From positions 1 through 64,000 of the forward strand of contig QCDR01000006.1 in assembly GCA_003278705.1 (NCBI GenBank): a stretch of DNA of 64,000 bases, given 5' to 3'. How positions within the stretch are numbered: the stretch's first letter is position 1; every line of letters begins with the position of its first letter. Shown in pieces: positions 1 to 8,344 of this stretch. Position numbers and translations under genes: made by a program. Below the pieces are notes generated by a model that saw only the letters and a list, made by a program, of their open reading frames with translations, made no database searches and was not told the DNA's origin. This DNA is from Prochlorococcus sp. AG-355-J23 (GTDB taxonomy: Bacteria > Cyanobacteriota > Cyanobacteriia > PCC-6307 > Cyanobiaceae).

Positions 1-2
1 GA

Positions 3-383
3 AGATGGGTATCTGAAAAAGTGGATTTATTTTTTGATGAAGATAATGATGATTGGAATGATGAAAATTTTTACGATGATAATAGGGATATTAAGACATT
101 TTCCAGAGAATCAAATTCTTTTGAATCTGCTAAACAGCACTCAAAAAGACCCTTAGAAGCAATATCTTTAAGGCAACCAAAAAATTTACAGACAACTGAG
201 CAAAAGAAATTACCTTACGTGAAAGAGAGTAAGGACGAAGATTGGCCAGATCAAATGGATTTCAAAGTTGAAAGATGGCAAAGAGCCTCAGAAAAAGAGA
301 TTAATACTTCGAGAGATCAATCAAACCAAAAAGTTCAATCAAAATCAAGAAATCTTCCCAGATCAAGAAGAAGAAGAGTATAG
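3..383 (+). CDS. C-terminal part of an acidic hypothetical protein (5' end outside window)
   Basis: The frame is open from the left edge to a TAG at 383, so the gene probably begins outside the window; a GTG at 21 is only an internal candidate start. The visible part opens with a strongly acidic run rich in Asp, Asn and Glu with several Trp and Phe. It continues as a polar, probably disordered stretch and ends in an Arg-rich tail (RSRRRRV). No catalytic motif is visible. Its last 21 bp overlap the convergent chorismate lyase gene. I do not recognise the family with certainty; a disordered tail of a larger protein is the simplest reading. Confidence 0.5.
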   Translation, partial: RWVSEKVDLFFDEDNDDWNDENFYDDNRDIKTFSRESNSFESAKQHSKRPLEAISLRQPKNLQTTEQKKLPYVKESKDEDWPDQMDFKVERWQRASEKEINTSRDQSNQKVQSKSRNLPRSRRRRV

Positions 384-905
384 TTTCGTGAATTCTTTAA
401 TTCCTGAATAGCCTAGTAAACTTTCTAAATGTGGATTGAATACTTCTCTAATAATTGTTAGGGGCTTTTTGTCTCGAAAAAATCTGTAATTTCTTGACCA
501 GAAGGGACCTTTAAAACAAAATTGATCCTCTAACCAATTTGAATTAACAAGTGAAATTCGATCAACTTCTCTAAACAATTCTGATCTGTCTTGTGTCAAA
601 TTCTTCCAAATTGGTTCTTCTTTGGCTTTTAAATTTTCATTCACTTGTTCTGCATTCCACCAACTTTCAGCCCATGCTAGGTTTTTATTATTGTTTTTAA
701 TCCATACTTGTCTTCTAATTAAAGGTCCATTTAATTGATTTAATTCTTTAGGACCTTCTGCAATGAATAGAGGATCTACTTGCATTGCAATTAATTTAAT
801 TTTCGTCTCTTGATTAGTTAAAAGCTGTAAATGTCTTGTAGGACTTCCATCCCCAAGCAGCATTAATTTCCATGGACCAGATATTTTTGGTAATGAATTT
901 TTCAC
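363..905 (-). CDS. Chorismate lyase-like protein (DUF98 / Ycf21 type)
   Basis: At 180 aa this fits the cyanobacterial and plastid DUF98 family. Members cleave chorismate to 4-hydroxybenzoate and pyruvate, the first committed step to the plastoquinone head group. Family signatures include GDGSPTRHLQ near residue 18, a conserved Arg in LIRRQVWI, the LAWAESWW block around residue 76, and Arg residues in the C-terminal half. It lies 81 bp downstream of mnmG on the same strand and could be the end of the rplI-dnaB-mnmG transcript. The assignment rests on family resemblance; the lyase function is known for the family and inferred here. Confidence 0.72.
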   Translation of the reverse strand: MKNSLPKISGPWKLMLLGDGSPTRHLQLLTNQETKIKLIAMQVDPLFIAEGPKELNQLNGPLIRRQVWIKNNNKNLAWAESWWNAEQVNENLKAKEEPIWKNLTQDRSELFREVDRISLVNSNWLEDQFCFKGPFWSRNYRFFRDKKPLTIIREVFNPHLESLLGYSGIKEFTKLYSSSS

Positions 906-986
906 TAAAAAAGTAGAGGCTTTTTCTTCCCATAAAATTTTTGGTGAGTTAAAAAGTTTATTATTCAGTGCTCTGACGGAGTGCTT

Positions 987-2954
987 TTAAGATGATAACT
1001 TTTTTTCAGCAAAAATATTTGCCTTATCTTTTTTTATCTCTCTTATTTTTAGCCAAACAAGTAAAGCAGTTAAATCAGCTTTGCTTACACCGGGAATTTT
1101 TGAAGCATCACCAAAATTTTTTGGCTTTATCTTATTCAAATTTTCTCTAGCTTCTAAAGATAATGTATCTATCTTTTCATAATTTATTTCTTGAGGTAGA
1201 GATTTACAGCTTTGACGATTTATTTGTTCAATGTTGTTTTTTTGTCTTTTAAGATAACCCTCGTATTTAATATCTATTTCAACACCTTCCTGTATTGAAG
1301 AACCTAGATTTCTTTCATTCAAATTATATTTAATTAGATCTGAATAATGAAAGTTTGGTCTTTTTAAGAGTTCTTTCAAAGTTGTTGAGCCTTTGATTTT
1401 TGATCCCGTTTCTAATTCTATTATTTTTGATATTTCATCGGTATTTTTTAAACGAGTGTTATTTAATCTATATTTCTCTTCTTCGAGGAGGTTCATTTTT
1501 TCTTGATAGGCCGACCATCTTTTCTCATTAATTAGCCCTATTTGATAACCTAATGGTGTTAATCTTCTATCTGCATTATCTCCTCTGAGAGTTAACCTAT
1601 ATTCACTCCTACTAGTGAGAACTCTATATGGTTCTTTGAGATCTTTTGTAATTAAATCATTGATCATTGTTCCTATATAACTGCTTTCTCTAGTGAAGAT
1701 TATTGGGTCTTTATTGTTTAGTTTTCTTGTCGCATTGACTCCTGCAACTAATCCTTGTGCTGCTGCTTCTTCATAACCAGTAGTGCCATTAATTTGTCCG
1801 GCGCTAAATAAATATTCAATTTCTTTCGTTTCGAGTGATGTTTGGAGCTGTGTTGCAGGTATATAGTCATACTCCACAGCATATGCCGGTCGCAACATTT
1901 TACATTCACCTAATCCAGGTAAGGTCCTTAATAGTTCTAATTGAATATTTTCGGGTAAACCTGTAGAAAATCCTTGTACATATATTTCAGGGGTATTAAT
2001 TCCTTCTGGTTCTAAGAAAATTTGATGTGATTCTTTATCCGCAAATTTGACGATTTTATCTTCAATTGATGGACAATATCTTGGCCCCTTACTATCAATA
2101 AAACCGCCGTAAATGGGAGTTAAATGTAAATTGTCTCTAATTAGTTGATGTGTTTTGGTAGTTGTTCTTGTGATGTGACAACTAACTTGGGGCATATTAT
2201 TTTTTATATCTGGGTCAAACGAAAAATATTTATCTGCTGCAGTACTTGGTTGAATATCTAATTCATCAAAAATGATACTTCTTTTATCAACTCTTGCTGG
2301 AGTACCTGTTTTTAAACGTTCTGTTTTGATACCAATTTCGTGCAAATTCTGAGTAAGACCTTGTGCTGCTTGTTCGCCCGATCTACCAGCTGACATTGAT
2401 TTATTTCCTATCCATATTCTTCCTTCTAAGAACGTACCAGCTGTGATGATAACTGATTTTGCTGAATAATAACTACCAAAGAATGTTTTTACACCCTTTA
2501 TTCTTTTTTTTAAGATTTTTTTTGAGTTCAATCCAATTTGTTCAGTTTTTGCAATATCCAGTTCAGTAATCATTGCTTCTTTTAAAGATAAATTATCTGT
2601 ATTTTGTAGTATTTCGATCATTCTTTTTGAGTATTCTCTTTTATCTGTTTGAGCTCTTAACGCCCATACAGCTGGGCCTCTACTTGCATTTAATATTCTT
2701 TTTTGAATAGCTGTCTCATCGGCTAATTTACCAATAATTCCACCTAATGCATCAACTTCATGAACCAACTGACTTTTTGCTGGTCCCCCAACTGCAGGGT
2801 TACATGGTTGCCAAGCAATTCTATCTAGATTGATTGTAAATAAGGCAGTAGAAAAACCTAATTTTGCTGTTGTTATAGCGGCTTCGCATCCTGCATGTCC
2901 TCCTCCAATAACGATGACGTCAAAAGATTCATTTGTAGAGTGATGATCTTGCAT
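987..2954 (-). CDS. mnmG: tRNA uridine-5-carboxymethylaminomethyl modification enzyme MnmG (GidA)
   Basis: This FAD-dependent enzyme works with MnmE to install the carboxymethylaminomethyl group on wobble U34 of several tRNAs. The 655 residues match the normal full length. A Rossmann FAD motif [10 protein letters not shown] lies at residues 17-26, followed by the family block [13 protein letters not shown] near residue 51. The motif [14 protein letters not shown] and the C-terminal helical domain with [10 protein letters not shown] are also present. It begins 12 bp downstream of dnaB, so the two are probably co-transcribed. The sequence shows no truncation. Confidence 0.97.
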   Translation of the reverse strand: MQDHHSTNESFDVIVIGGGHAGCEAAITTAKLGFSTALFTINLDRIAWQPCNPAVGGPAKSQLVHEVDALGGIIGKLADETAIQKRILNASRGPAVWALRAQTDKREYSKRMIEILQNTDNLSLKEAMITELDIAKTEQIGLNSKKILKKRIKGVKTFFGSYYSAKSVIITAGTFLEGRIWIGNKSMSAGRSGEQAAQGLTQNLHEIGIKTERLKTGTPARVDKRSIIFDELDIQPSTAADKYFSFDPDIKNNMPQVSCHITRTTTKTHQLIRDNLHLTPIYGGFIDSKGPRYCPSIEDKIVKFADKESHQIFLEPEGINTPEIYVQGFSTGLPENIQLELLRTLPGLGECKMLRPAYAVEYDYIPATQLQTSLETKEIEYLFSAGQINGTTGYEEAAAQGLVAGVNATRKLNNKDPIIFTRESSYIGTMINDLITKDLKEPYRVLTSRSEYRLTLRGDNADRRLTPLGYQIGLINEKRWSAYQEKMNLLEEEKYRLNNTRLKNTDEISKIIELETGSKIKGSTTLKELLKRPNFHYSDLIKYNLNERNLGSSIQEGVEIDIKYEGYLKRQKNNIEQINRQSCKSLPQEINYEKIDTLSLEARENLNKIKPKNFGDASKIPGVSKADLTALLVWLKIREIKKDKANIFAEKKLSS

Positions 2955-2966
2955 TTTAGGAGTGAT

Positions 2967-4349
2967 TTAATTAGCTAAATTCCTAAATCTCGTAAATTGA
3001 GGTTCAAATAATAATTTAACAGTTCCTACGGGCCCATTTCTATGTTTAGTGACAATGATTTCTGTAATTCCTCTATCTTCAGTCTCCGGATTATAGTATT
3101 CATCTCGATAAATCATTAATACTAAATCTGCGTCTTGTTCAATAGATCCTGATTCTCTTAGATCGCTTAACATTGGTCTTTTATTTGTTCTAGACTCAAC
3201 CCCTCTACTAAGCTGAGATAAAGCTACTACTGGTACTTTTAATTCTCTGGCCATGCTTTTAAGACCTCTTGTTATTCGTGAAAGTTCTTGCACTCTATTA
3301 TCAGGGGTTGAGCCTTCCATCAACTGCAGATAATCAATCACAATTAATCCAAGTTCTTTTTTTTGTTCAGCTATTAATCTTCTGCATAGAGATCTCATCT
3401 CTAGAACACTTAAGTTAGGCTTGTCATCTATAAATATTGGTAATTGACCTAATGAATTGATACCTTCTCCGAGTAATGGCCATTCATCTTGCTGTAATCT
3501 TCCTGTTCTTAGCCTGCCACTTTCGATTCCCACTTCCATAGAGAGTAGTCTATATGTCAACTGTTCTTTACTCATTTCAAGGCTAAATACACACACAGGT
3601 AAATCTTGAGATTGTGCAACATTTTTAGCCAGATTAAGAACTATTGAAGTTTTCCCCATTGAAGGTCTTCCAGCAACAATTATTAAATCACTTCTTTGAA
3701 AACCTTGAGTCATCGCATCAAGATCGTAAAAATTAACAGGAATTCCAGCTACTGAAGTACCTAATGATCTTGACTCAATTTCATTGAAAGTACTTGTAAG
3801 GATTTCAGCTGCTTGAGTCAGACCTTTTGAAGGTTTTTCTTGACTGATTTCAAATATTTTTTGCTCTGCTTTATCTAGAACTTCATTAGTATCTTGAGTT
3901 TGATCAAAACCTAGTTGAACCACTTCATTTCCAGATCTGATAAGTTGCCTTCTCATGAATTTGTCGTTAATTAAATTAGCAACTTGTTCTATGGAAGCTG
4001 TAGAGGAAACATTTTCAACTAGTTCTACCAGTTTGCTGTTCCCTCCAATTTTTTCTAGTGATCCATTATCTGCTAACCAAGCACTCATTGATGTTAAATC
4101 AGTTGGTTTACCCTGGGTATGCAACATTAATGCTGTTCTATAAATCTCTTGATGAGCATTTATATAAAAAGCTTCAGGTTTAATTAAATCTGCAATTCTT
4201 CCGATAGCGTCTTGATCAAGAAGTATGCCACCAAGAACAGCTTCCTCTGCTTGAACGTTTTGAGGAGGAACTAATCCAGCATTTTCACTATTAAAATCTT
4301 TTTTAAAATTTTTATTTTGCCCATTATTTGGAAAAGGTACGGAAACCAT
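2967..4349 (-). CDS. dnaB: Replicative DNA helicase DnaB
   Basis: This hexameric 5'-3' helicase unwinds DNA at the replication fork. The 460 aa comprise an N-terminal helical domain (residues about 27-130, starting PPQNVQAEEAVLGG) and a RecA-like motor. The motor carries Walker A GRPSMGKTS near residue 228, Walker B LIVIDYLQLM and the arginine-finger region SGSIEQDADLV. Many cyanobacterial DnaB proteins carry an intein in the motor domain; none is present here. The gene lies 58 bp downstream of rplI and 12 bp upstream of mnmG, all on the same strand. Confidence 0.97.
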   Translation of the reverse strand: MVSVPFPNNGQNKNFKKDFNSENAGLVPPQNVQAEEAVLGGILLDQDAIGRIADLIKPEAFYINAHQEIYRTALMLHTQGKPTDLTSMSAWLADNGSLEKIGGNSKLVELVENVSSTASIEQVANLINDKFMRRQLIRSGNEVVQLGFDQTQDTNEVLDKAEQKIFEISQEKPSKGLTQAAEILTSTFNEIESRSLGTSVAGIPVNFYDLDAMTQGFQRSDLIIVAGRPSMGKTSIVLNLAKNVAQSQDLPVCVFSLEMSKEQLTYRLLSMEVGIESGRLRTGRLQQDEWPLLGEGINSLGQLPIFIDDKPNLSVLEMRSLCRRLIAEQKKELGLIVIDYLQLMEGSTPDNRVQELSRITRGLKSMARELKVPVVALSQLSRGVESRTNKRPMLSDLRESGSIEQDADLVLMIYRDEYYNPETEDRGITEIIVTKHRNGPVGTVKLLFEPQFTRFRNLAN

Positions 4350-4407
4350 ATCTTTAATTGCTTAGATATATACTCTGGCTACTTTTCAAAATAATGCAAC
4401 AAATTGA

Positions 4408-4863
4408 TTAACTTGTTACTTCAATATTTACTTCTGCATTTACTTCTGGATGTAATTTTATTTTTGCAGTAAATGAACCTAAATTATGAATATCAGGAAC
4501 AGTAATGTTTCTTCTATCAATTTCTTTTTTAGTTGCTGCTTCTATTGCTTCGGCAACATCCCCATTGGTAACGGTTCCAAAAAGGACACCATCTTCTCCA
4601 ACCTGTTTTTTAATAGTGAACCTACCTATTGTAGATAATGCGGTTTGGAAATCTAAAGCTTCTTGCTTTAATTTATCAGCAGCGATTTTTTCTTTTTCTT
4701 TCTTCCTTTCAATTTGTTTAAGAACTGCTGGAGTTACATTCATTGCCTTGCCATAAGGTAATAAAAAATTTCTTGCGTATCCGGGTGCTACTTCAACTAG
4801 ATCTCCTTCTTTACCTAGTGATGCGATTGATTCAGTTAATGCGACTTGTACTCTTTTAGCCAT
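4408..4863 (-). CDS. rplI: 50S ribosomal protein L9
   Basis: L9 binds domain V of 23S rRNA with its N-terminal domain, joined by a long helix to a C-terminal domain. I chose the ATG at 4863, giving 151 aa that start [11 protein letters not shown]. An upstream in-frame ATG at 4878 would add only five residues unlike the family N-terminus. The N-domain motif [17 protein letters not shown], the Lys/Glu-rich connecting helix around residues 47-70 and the C-terminal domain are all present. Its placement ahead of dnaB recalls the rplI-dnaB pairing seen in many bacteria. Confidence 0.96.
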   Translation of the reverse strand: MAKRVQVALTESIASLGKEGDLVEVAPGYARNFLLPYGKAMNVTPAVLKQIERKKEKEKIAADKLKQEALDFQTALSTIGRFTIKKQVGEDGVLFGTVTNGDVAEAIEAATKKEIDRRNITVPDIHNLGSFTAKIKLHPEVNAEVNIEVTS

Positions 4864-4883
4864 GAAAATATTGAACAATATAG

Positions 4884-5822
4884 TTAATAATAAGACCTAG
4901 AGGGTAACTTTACTTTTTTTGCAAGCCCAAATTTCGCAAGAATCTTAATATGTTCCCAGGTTATATCTATTTGTCCTCTAAATAATCCTTGTTTTGCAGA
5001 ATTGGGAAATGCATGATGATTATTATGCCAACCTTCTCCAAACGTTAATGCAGCAACCCATGCATTATTTTTAGATGAATCACCACTTTCAAATGGTGCT
5101 TTACCCCAACAATGCGTCGCGGAGTTTACTAGCCAAGTTACGTGATAAACAACAACAAGCCTCAATGGAATTCCCCAAAGGACTAAAGCCCATCCTCCAA
5201 CTCCTAATTTTTGACCTATTGCATACAAAGAAAGTCCAATAGGAATTTGTAAGAATAAAAAATAATTATTTAGAAATCTATAGTATGGATCCTTTATTAG
5301 ATCTGAACTTAGCTTTGGAACAGCTTTTAATGCTTCAACATCTTTAAACATCCAACCCATATGACTCCACCAAAACCCCCTTTTACTATTGTGATGATCT
5401 ACTTCAGTATCTGAAAAAGAGTGGTGATGTCTATGTAAACCGACCCAATCTATTGGTCCATGCTGGCAACTTATAGCTCCACAGGTAGCAAAAAATCTTT
5501 CTAACCATCTTGGAACAATGAACGATCTGTGTGATAACAGTCTGTGATATCCAAGAGTGACACCTAAACAAGCAGTTACCCAGTAAAAAAATAATAATGA
5601 AGTAACTGCAGGGAGACTCCAAAATTTTGGTTGTATAGCTACAAGAGAAAGAATATGAATTGCAACCATAAAAACTATTGTTCCCCACGTTTTATGTAGT
5701 CTTGGAGGATATCTCTTTGAATGACTGGAAGGTTCCAGTAATTTTTCTGAGAGTTCTATAACTTTTTCAGCTGGAACAGGTTTTTTTAATTTTGCTGTTT
5801 CTTGGAAAATTACTGAATTCAT
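4884..5822 (-). CDS. desC: Acyl-lipid delta-9-type fatty acid desaturase (DesC family)
   Basis: This membrane di-iron desaturase introduces a cis double bond into acyl chains of membrane lipids, using ferredoxin in cyanobacteria. The 312 aa hold the three histidine boxes: HRLLSH near residue 93, HRHHH near 129 and HNNHH near 266. Hydrophobic spans between them are consistent with two membrane hairpins. The boxes and length fit the DesC family; delta-9 position is inferred from the family. It stops 20 bp before rplI on the same strand and is divergent from the gene at 5898. Temperature control is typical of such genes, but I see no specific site. Confidence 0.88.
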   Translation of the reverse strand: MNSVIFQETAKLKKPVPAEKVIELSEKLLEPSSHSKRYPPRLHKTWGTIVFMVAIHILSLVAIQPKFWSLPAVTSLLFFYWVTACLGVTLGYHRLLSHRSFIVPRWLERFFATCGAISCQHGPIDWVGLHRHHHSFSDTEVDHHNSKRGFWWSHMGWMFKDVEALKAVPKLSSDLIKDPYYRFLNNYFLFLQIPIGLSLYAIGQKLGVGGWALVLWGIPLRLVVVYHVTWLVNSATHCWGKAPFESGDSSKNNAWVAALTFGEGWHNNHHAFPNSAKQGLFRGQIDITWEHIKILAKFGLAKKVKLPSRSYY

Positions 5823-5897
5823 GATATTGAAATGCTATTTTCAAAATTACCGATATGTAATATTATCATACTATATTATTAATAAGTTTAATTATCT

Positions 5898-6596
5898 GTG
5901 AGTCTCGGATATCGCGATAAATTATCTAGAGGTCGTAGGGCTATGGCTCATTTGATACACCTCTGGCATGAAAGAAATGGATGGTCTCACAGAGTTTTGC
6001 CATTACTTTCTGAAGTTCTTGATTTAGGTAAAGTTCATAATTCGCAAATTTCTAATCTTAGGAATGGGAAGTTATCTTCGCCAGGTCCTGAAGTTTTTCT
6101 TGCTTTAGCTCAAGTTAATACGATTCTTGATCAAGGTATAGAAAAAATCAGGGATCGTTTGGAAAGTGATTACCCAGAGTTATGGAAATCTTTGGAAGAG
6201 TCCGCATTACCCTTAAAAAATGATTCTGGTAATCCATTGTCGGCCGGAGAGTTATTCGAGATATTCTCAGGATTAAAATCTTTACCTTCATCTTTCGACT
6301 GGTATATAGAAGATGAAGAAGCTTCTGCTTTGAGTGATGCTCTTTCAGTGCATTTTTGTCAGAATAAGGCTTGGAGATCATGTAAAATTCAGGTAATGGA
6401 AGCCTATGCTGTTACTAAATCTTCCCGTAGAGAACGTTTTGCTGAGGTAATAGCAGGAATTAGAGATTATACGGCAGAAGAATTAGATGGAGAACTTCTT
6501 GATTTATATGAGGCTTCAAAAAAACTTTCTTATTTTCAGGGTAGGGGACCTAATGCTTTCCTAGCAGAATTAAGAAATTTGGCTTCTGAAAAATAA
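5898..6596 (+). CDS. Conserved-looking hypothetical protein with a helix-turn-helix-like N-terminus
   Basis: The 232 aa start at a GTG. Residues about 15-80 are predicted to be helical and include a stretch around SQISNLRNGK that looks like the recognition part of a Cro/XRE-like fold. The rest is acidic and helical, with no metal, nucleotide or catalytic motif that I can see. There is no signal peptide or membrane span. It sits 18 bp upstream of the PLP enzyme and gcvHP on the same strand, so co-expression with them is plausible. I do not recognise the family; DNA binding is only a guess from local resemblance. Confidence 0.75.
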   Translation: MSLGYRDKLSRGRRAMAHLIHLWHERNGWSHRVLPLLSEVLDLGKVHNSQISNLRNGKLSSPGPEVFLALAQVNTILDQGIEKIRDRLESDYPELWKSLEESALPLKNDSGNPLSAGELFEIFSGLKSLPSSFDWYIEDEEASALSDALSVHFCQNKAWRSCKIQVMEAYAVTKSSRRERFAEVIAGIRDYTAEELDGELLDLYEASKKLSYFQGRGPNAFLAELRNLASEK

Positions 6597-6614
6597 CATG
6601 AATTTTTATAATAA

Positions 6615-7907
6615 ATGACGCTAAATAATAACTTAAAACTGGCTGAAAACGCTGTTCTTTCTATCGAAGAGAGTTTAAGTAAAGTTTTCCAAGAAAGGTC
6701 CAATCAGGTTTTCCAGAAATTAGAAAATATTTTGACAATTTTTAAGGAAGAAAAAGTTTCTACGAGTCATTTCAATCAATCTTCAGGTAGTGGTCATGAT
6801 GATATATCTAGAGAAAAAATTGATGCGGTTTTCGCAAGATTGTTTCTTGCTGAAAAGGCAGCTGTGAGGATGCAATTTGTAAGTGGAACGCATGCAATAA
6901 GTTCTGTCTTATTTGGAATTCTTAGACCTGGAGATGTAATGTTATCTCTTACAGGACAACCATATGACACGTTAGAAGAAGTCATAGGAATAAGGCGAGG
7001 AGGAAAAGGCACACTTCAAGATTTTGATATTGAATATAAGCAAATAAATATCTGCGATAATTTTGATTCTTTTGAAGAAAAAATTACCCATTCTTTTAAA
7101 GAAAATTCATGCAAATTAGTATTTATACAAAAAAGTTGTGGATATAGTTGGAGAAAGTCTCTTACGAACCATCAGATAGAGAAAATTTGTAGTCTTATTC
7201 ATTCTCTTGATCCTAACTGCATATGTTTTGTTGATAATTGTTATGGGGAACTTGTTGAAGATAGTGAACCAATTTCTAAAGGGGCAAATATAATTGCGGG
7301 ATCATTGATTAAAAATTTGGGAGGAACAATAGTTCCTACTGGTGGGTACGTTGCAGGAGATTCAGAATTGGTTGAGATGGCATGTTCTAGATTAACCTCA
7401 CCAGGCATTGGTTCTTCTGCAGGAATAAATTTTGGACTAGGAAGATTAATTTTGCAGGGTTTGTTTTTAGCACCACAAATTGTTCATGAATCATTAAAAG
7501 GTGCTGATATGGTTGCAGCAGTCTTTAAAAATTTGGGATTTAAGGTTTTACCAGAGCCAGCAACTTATAGATCTGATCTTATTCAGTCAGTAAGATTGAA
7601 TAATCCTGATTTGGTACAAAAAGTTTGTCAATCTTTTCAAAATTCTTCACCAGTAGATTCTTTTCTGAATGTTGTTCCATCATCAATGGATGGATATGAT
7701 TCAAAATTATTAATGGCAGGAGGTACATTTATTGAAGGTAGTACAAGTGAATTTTCTGCTGATGCCCCTCTAAGAGATCCTTATAATATTTTTGTTCAAG
7801 GTGGTTCTCACATAGCTCACATCAAAATTGCATTAATTCGATTATTATCTGATTTATTAGAGGAAAAATTAATTTCAAAGGATTCTCTACTTCCTTTATC
7901 TACTTAA
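6615..7907 (+). CDS. PLP-dependent enzyme, aluminium-resistance / methionine gamma-lyase-like family
   Basis: The 430-aa protein has the fold-type I PLP layout of the YnbB-like family, which is often labelled aluminium resistance and is related to cystathionine beta- and methionine gamma-lyases. Evidence includes FVSGTHAISSVLFGILRPGD near residue 93, a cofactor-binding Asp in CFVDNCYGEL near 212, and the probable Schiff-base lysine in GSLIKNLGGT at about 233. The C-terminal part has the family FVQGG motif. It ends 2 bp before gcvH, strongly suggesting co-translation with glycine cleavage genes. The true substrate is unknown; a C-S lyase acting on a sulfur amino acid is the likeliest general role. 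Confidence 0.82.
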   Translation: MTLNNNLKLAENAVLSIEESLSKVFQERSNQVFQKLENILTIFKEEKVSTSHFNQSSGSGHDDISREKIDAVFARLFLAEKAAVRMQFVSGTHAISSVLFGILRPGDVMLSLTGQPYDTLEEVIGIRRGGKGTLQDFDIEYKQINICDNFDSFEEKITHSFKENSCKLVFIQKSCGYSWRKSLTNHQIEKICSLIHSLDPNCICFVDNCYGELVEDSEPISKGANIIAGSLIKNLGGTIVPTGGYVAGDSELVEMACSRLTSPGIGSSAGINFGLGRLILQGLFLAPQIVHESLKGADMVAAVFKNLGFKVLPEPATYRSDLIQSVRLNNPDLVQKVCQSFQNSSPVDSFLNVVPSSMDGYDSKLLMAGGTFIEGSTSEFSADAPLRDPYNIFVQGGSHIAHIKIALIRLLSDLLEEKLISKDSLLPLST

Positions 7908-7909
7908 TC

Positions 7910-8299
7910 ATGTCTTACAAGTTTCCAGACAACCTCAACTATGCTGATACTCATGAATATGTCTTTGAAGAAAATGGATTATTAAAAATTGGAGTTAGTG
8001 AATTCGCTATAGATCAATTAGGAGATATTGTTTTTGTTGAATTAGCTGAACAAGGGTCGACTTTAGAGAAAGGTGAGACTTTTGGAACAATAGAATCAGT
8101 TAAGGCGGTTGAGGAAGTCTATCTCCCTTTTTCAGGGAAAATAGTATCTGTAAATGAAAGTGTTATTGAGAACCCTGAGCTTTTGCAGAATGATCCGATT
8201 GGAGACGGTTGGTTAGTCATTTTGAAACCAGAATCAAAAGCATCAATTGCTGATTTGATGACTTCTGAGGAATATCAATCAAAGGTTGTACCAAAATAA
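7910..8299 (+). CDS. gcvH: Glycine cleavage system H protein
   Basis: This small lipoyl carrier shuttles the aminomethyl group from the P protein to the T protein and is reoxidised by the L protein. The 129 aa have the typical hammerhead fold signatures. The lipoylated lysine lies in GTIESVKAVEEVYLPFSG at about residue 65, and the conserved NDPIGDGWL follows near the C-terminus. It starts 2 bp after the PLP enzyme gene and precedes gcvP by 45 bp. No gcvT is present in the window. Confidence 0.97.
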   Translation: MSYKFPDNLNYADTHEYVFEENGLLKIGVSEFAIDQLGDIVFVELAEQGSTLEKGETFGTIESVKAVEEVYLPFSGKIVSVNESVIENPELLQNDPIGDGWLVILKPESKASIADLMTSEEYQSKVVPK

Positions 8300-8344
8300 G
8301 GCAAACTTTTTAAAAGGAGCTATTTTAAAGAAAAATATTTTAAT

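Noticed and set aside
905-987. Terminator after mnmG formed by repeated AGCACT
   Set aside because: The copies are direct repeats, not inverted; the only possible stem is three base pairs, with no T run.
2967-4349. Intein in DnaB (and in DnaX)
   Set aside because: Both proteins have normal lengths and uninterrupted motor motifs.
4866-4879. ATATTG/CAATAT dyad before rplI as an L9 control site
   Set aside because: It is short, AT-rich and has only a two-base centre; nothing else supports a function.
8300-8344. Possible glycine riboswitch before gcvP
   Set aside because: The leader is only 45 bp and lacks the paired aptamer structure; the region before gcvH is 2 bp.
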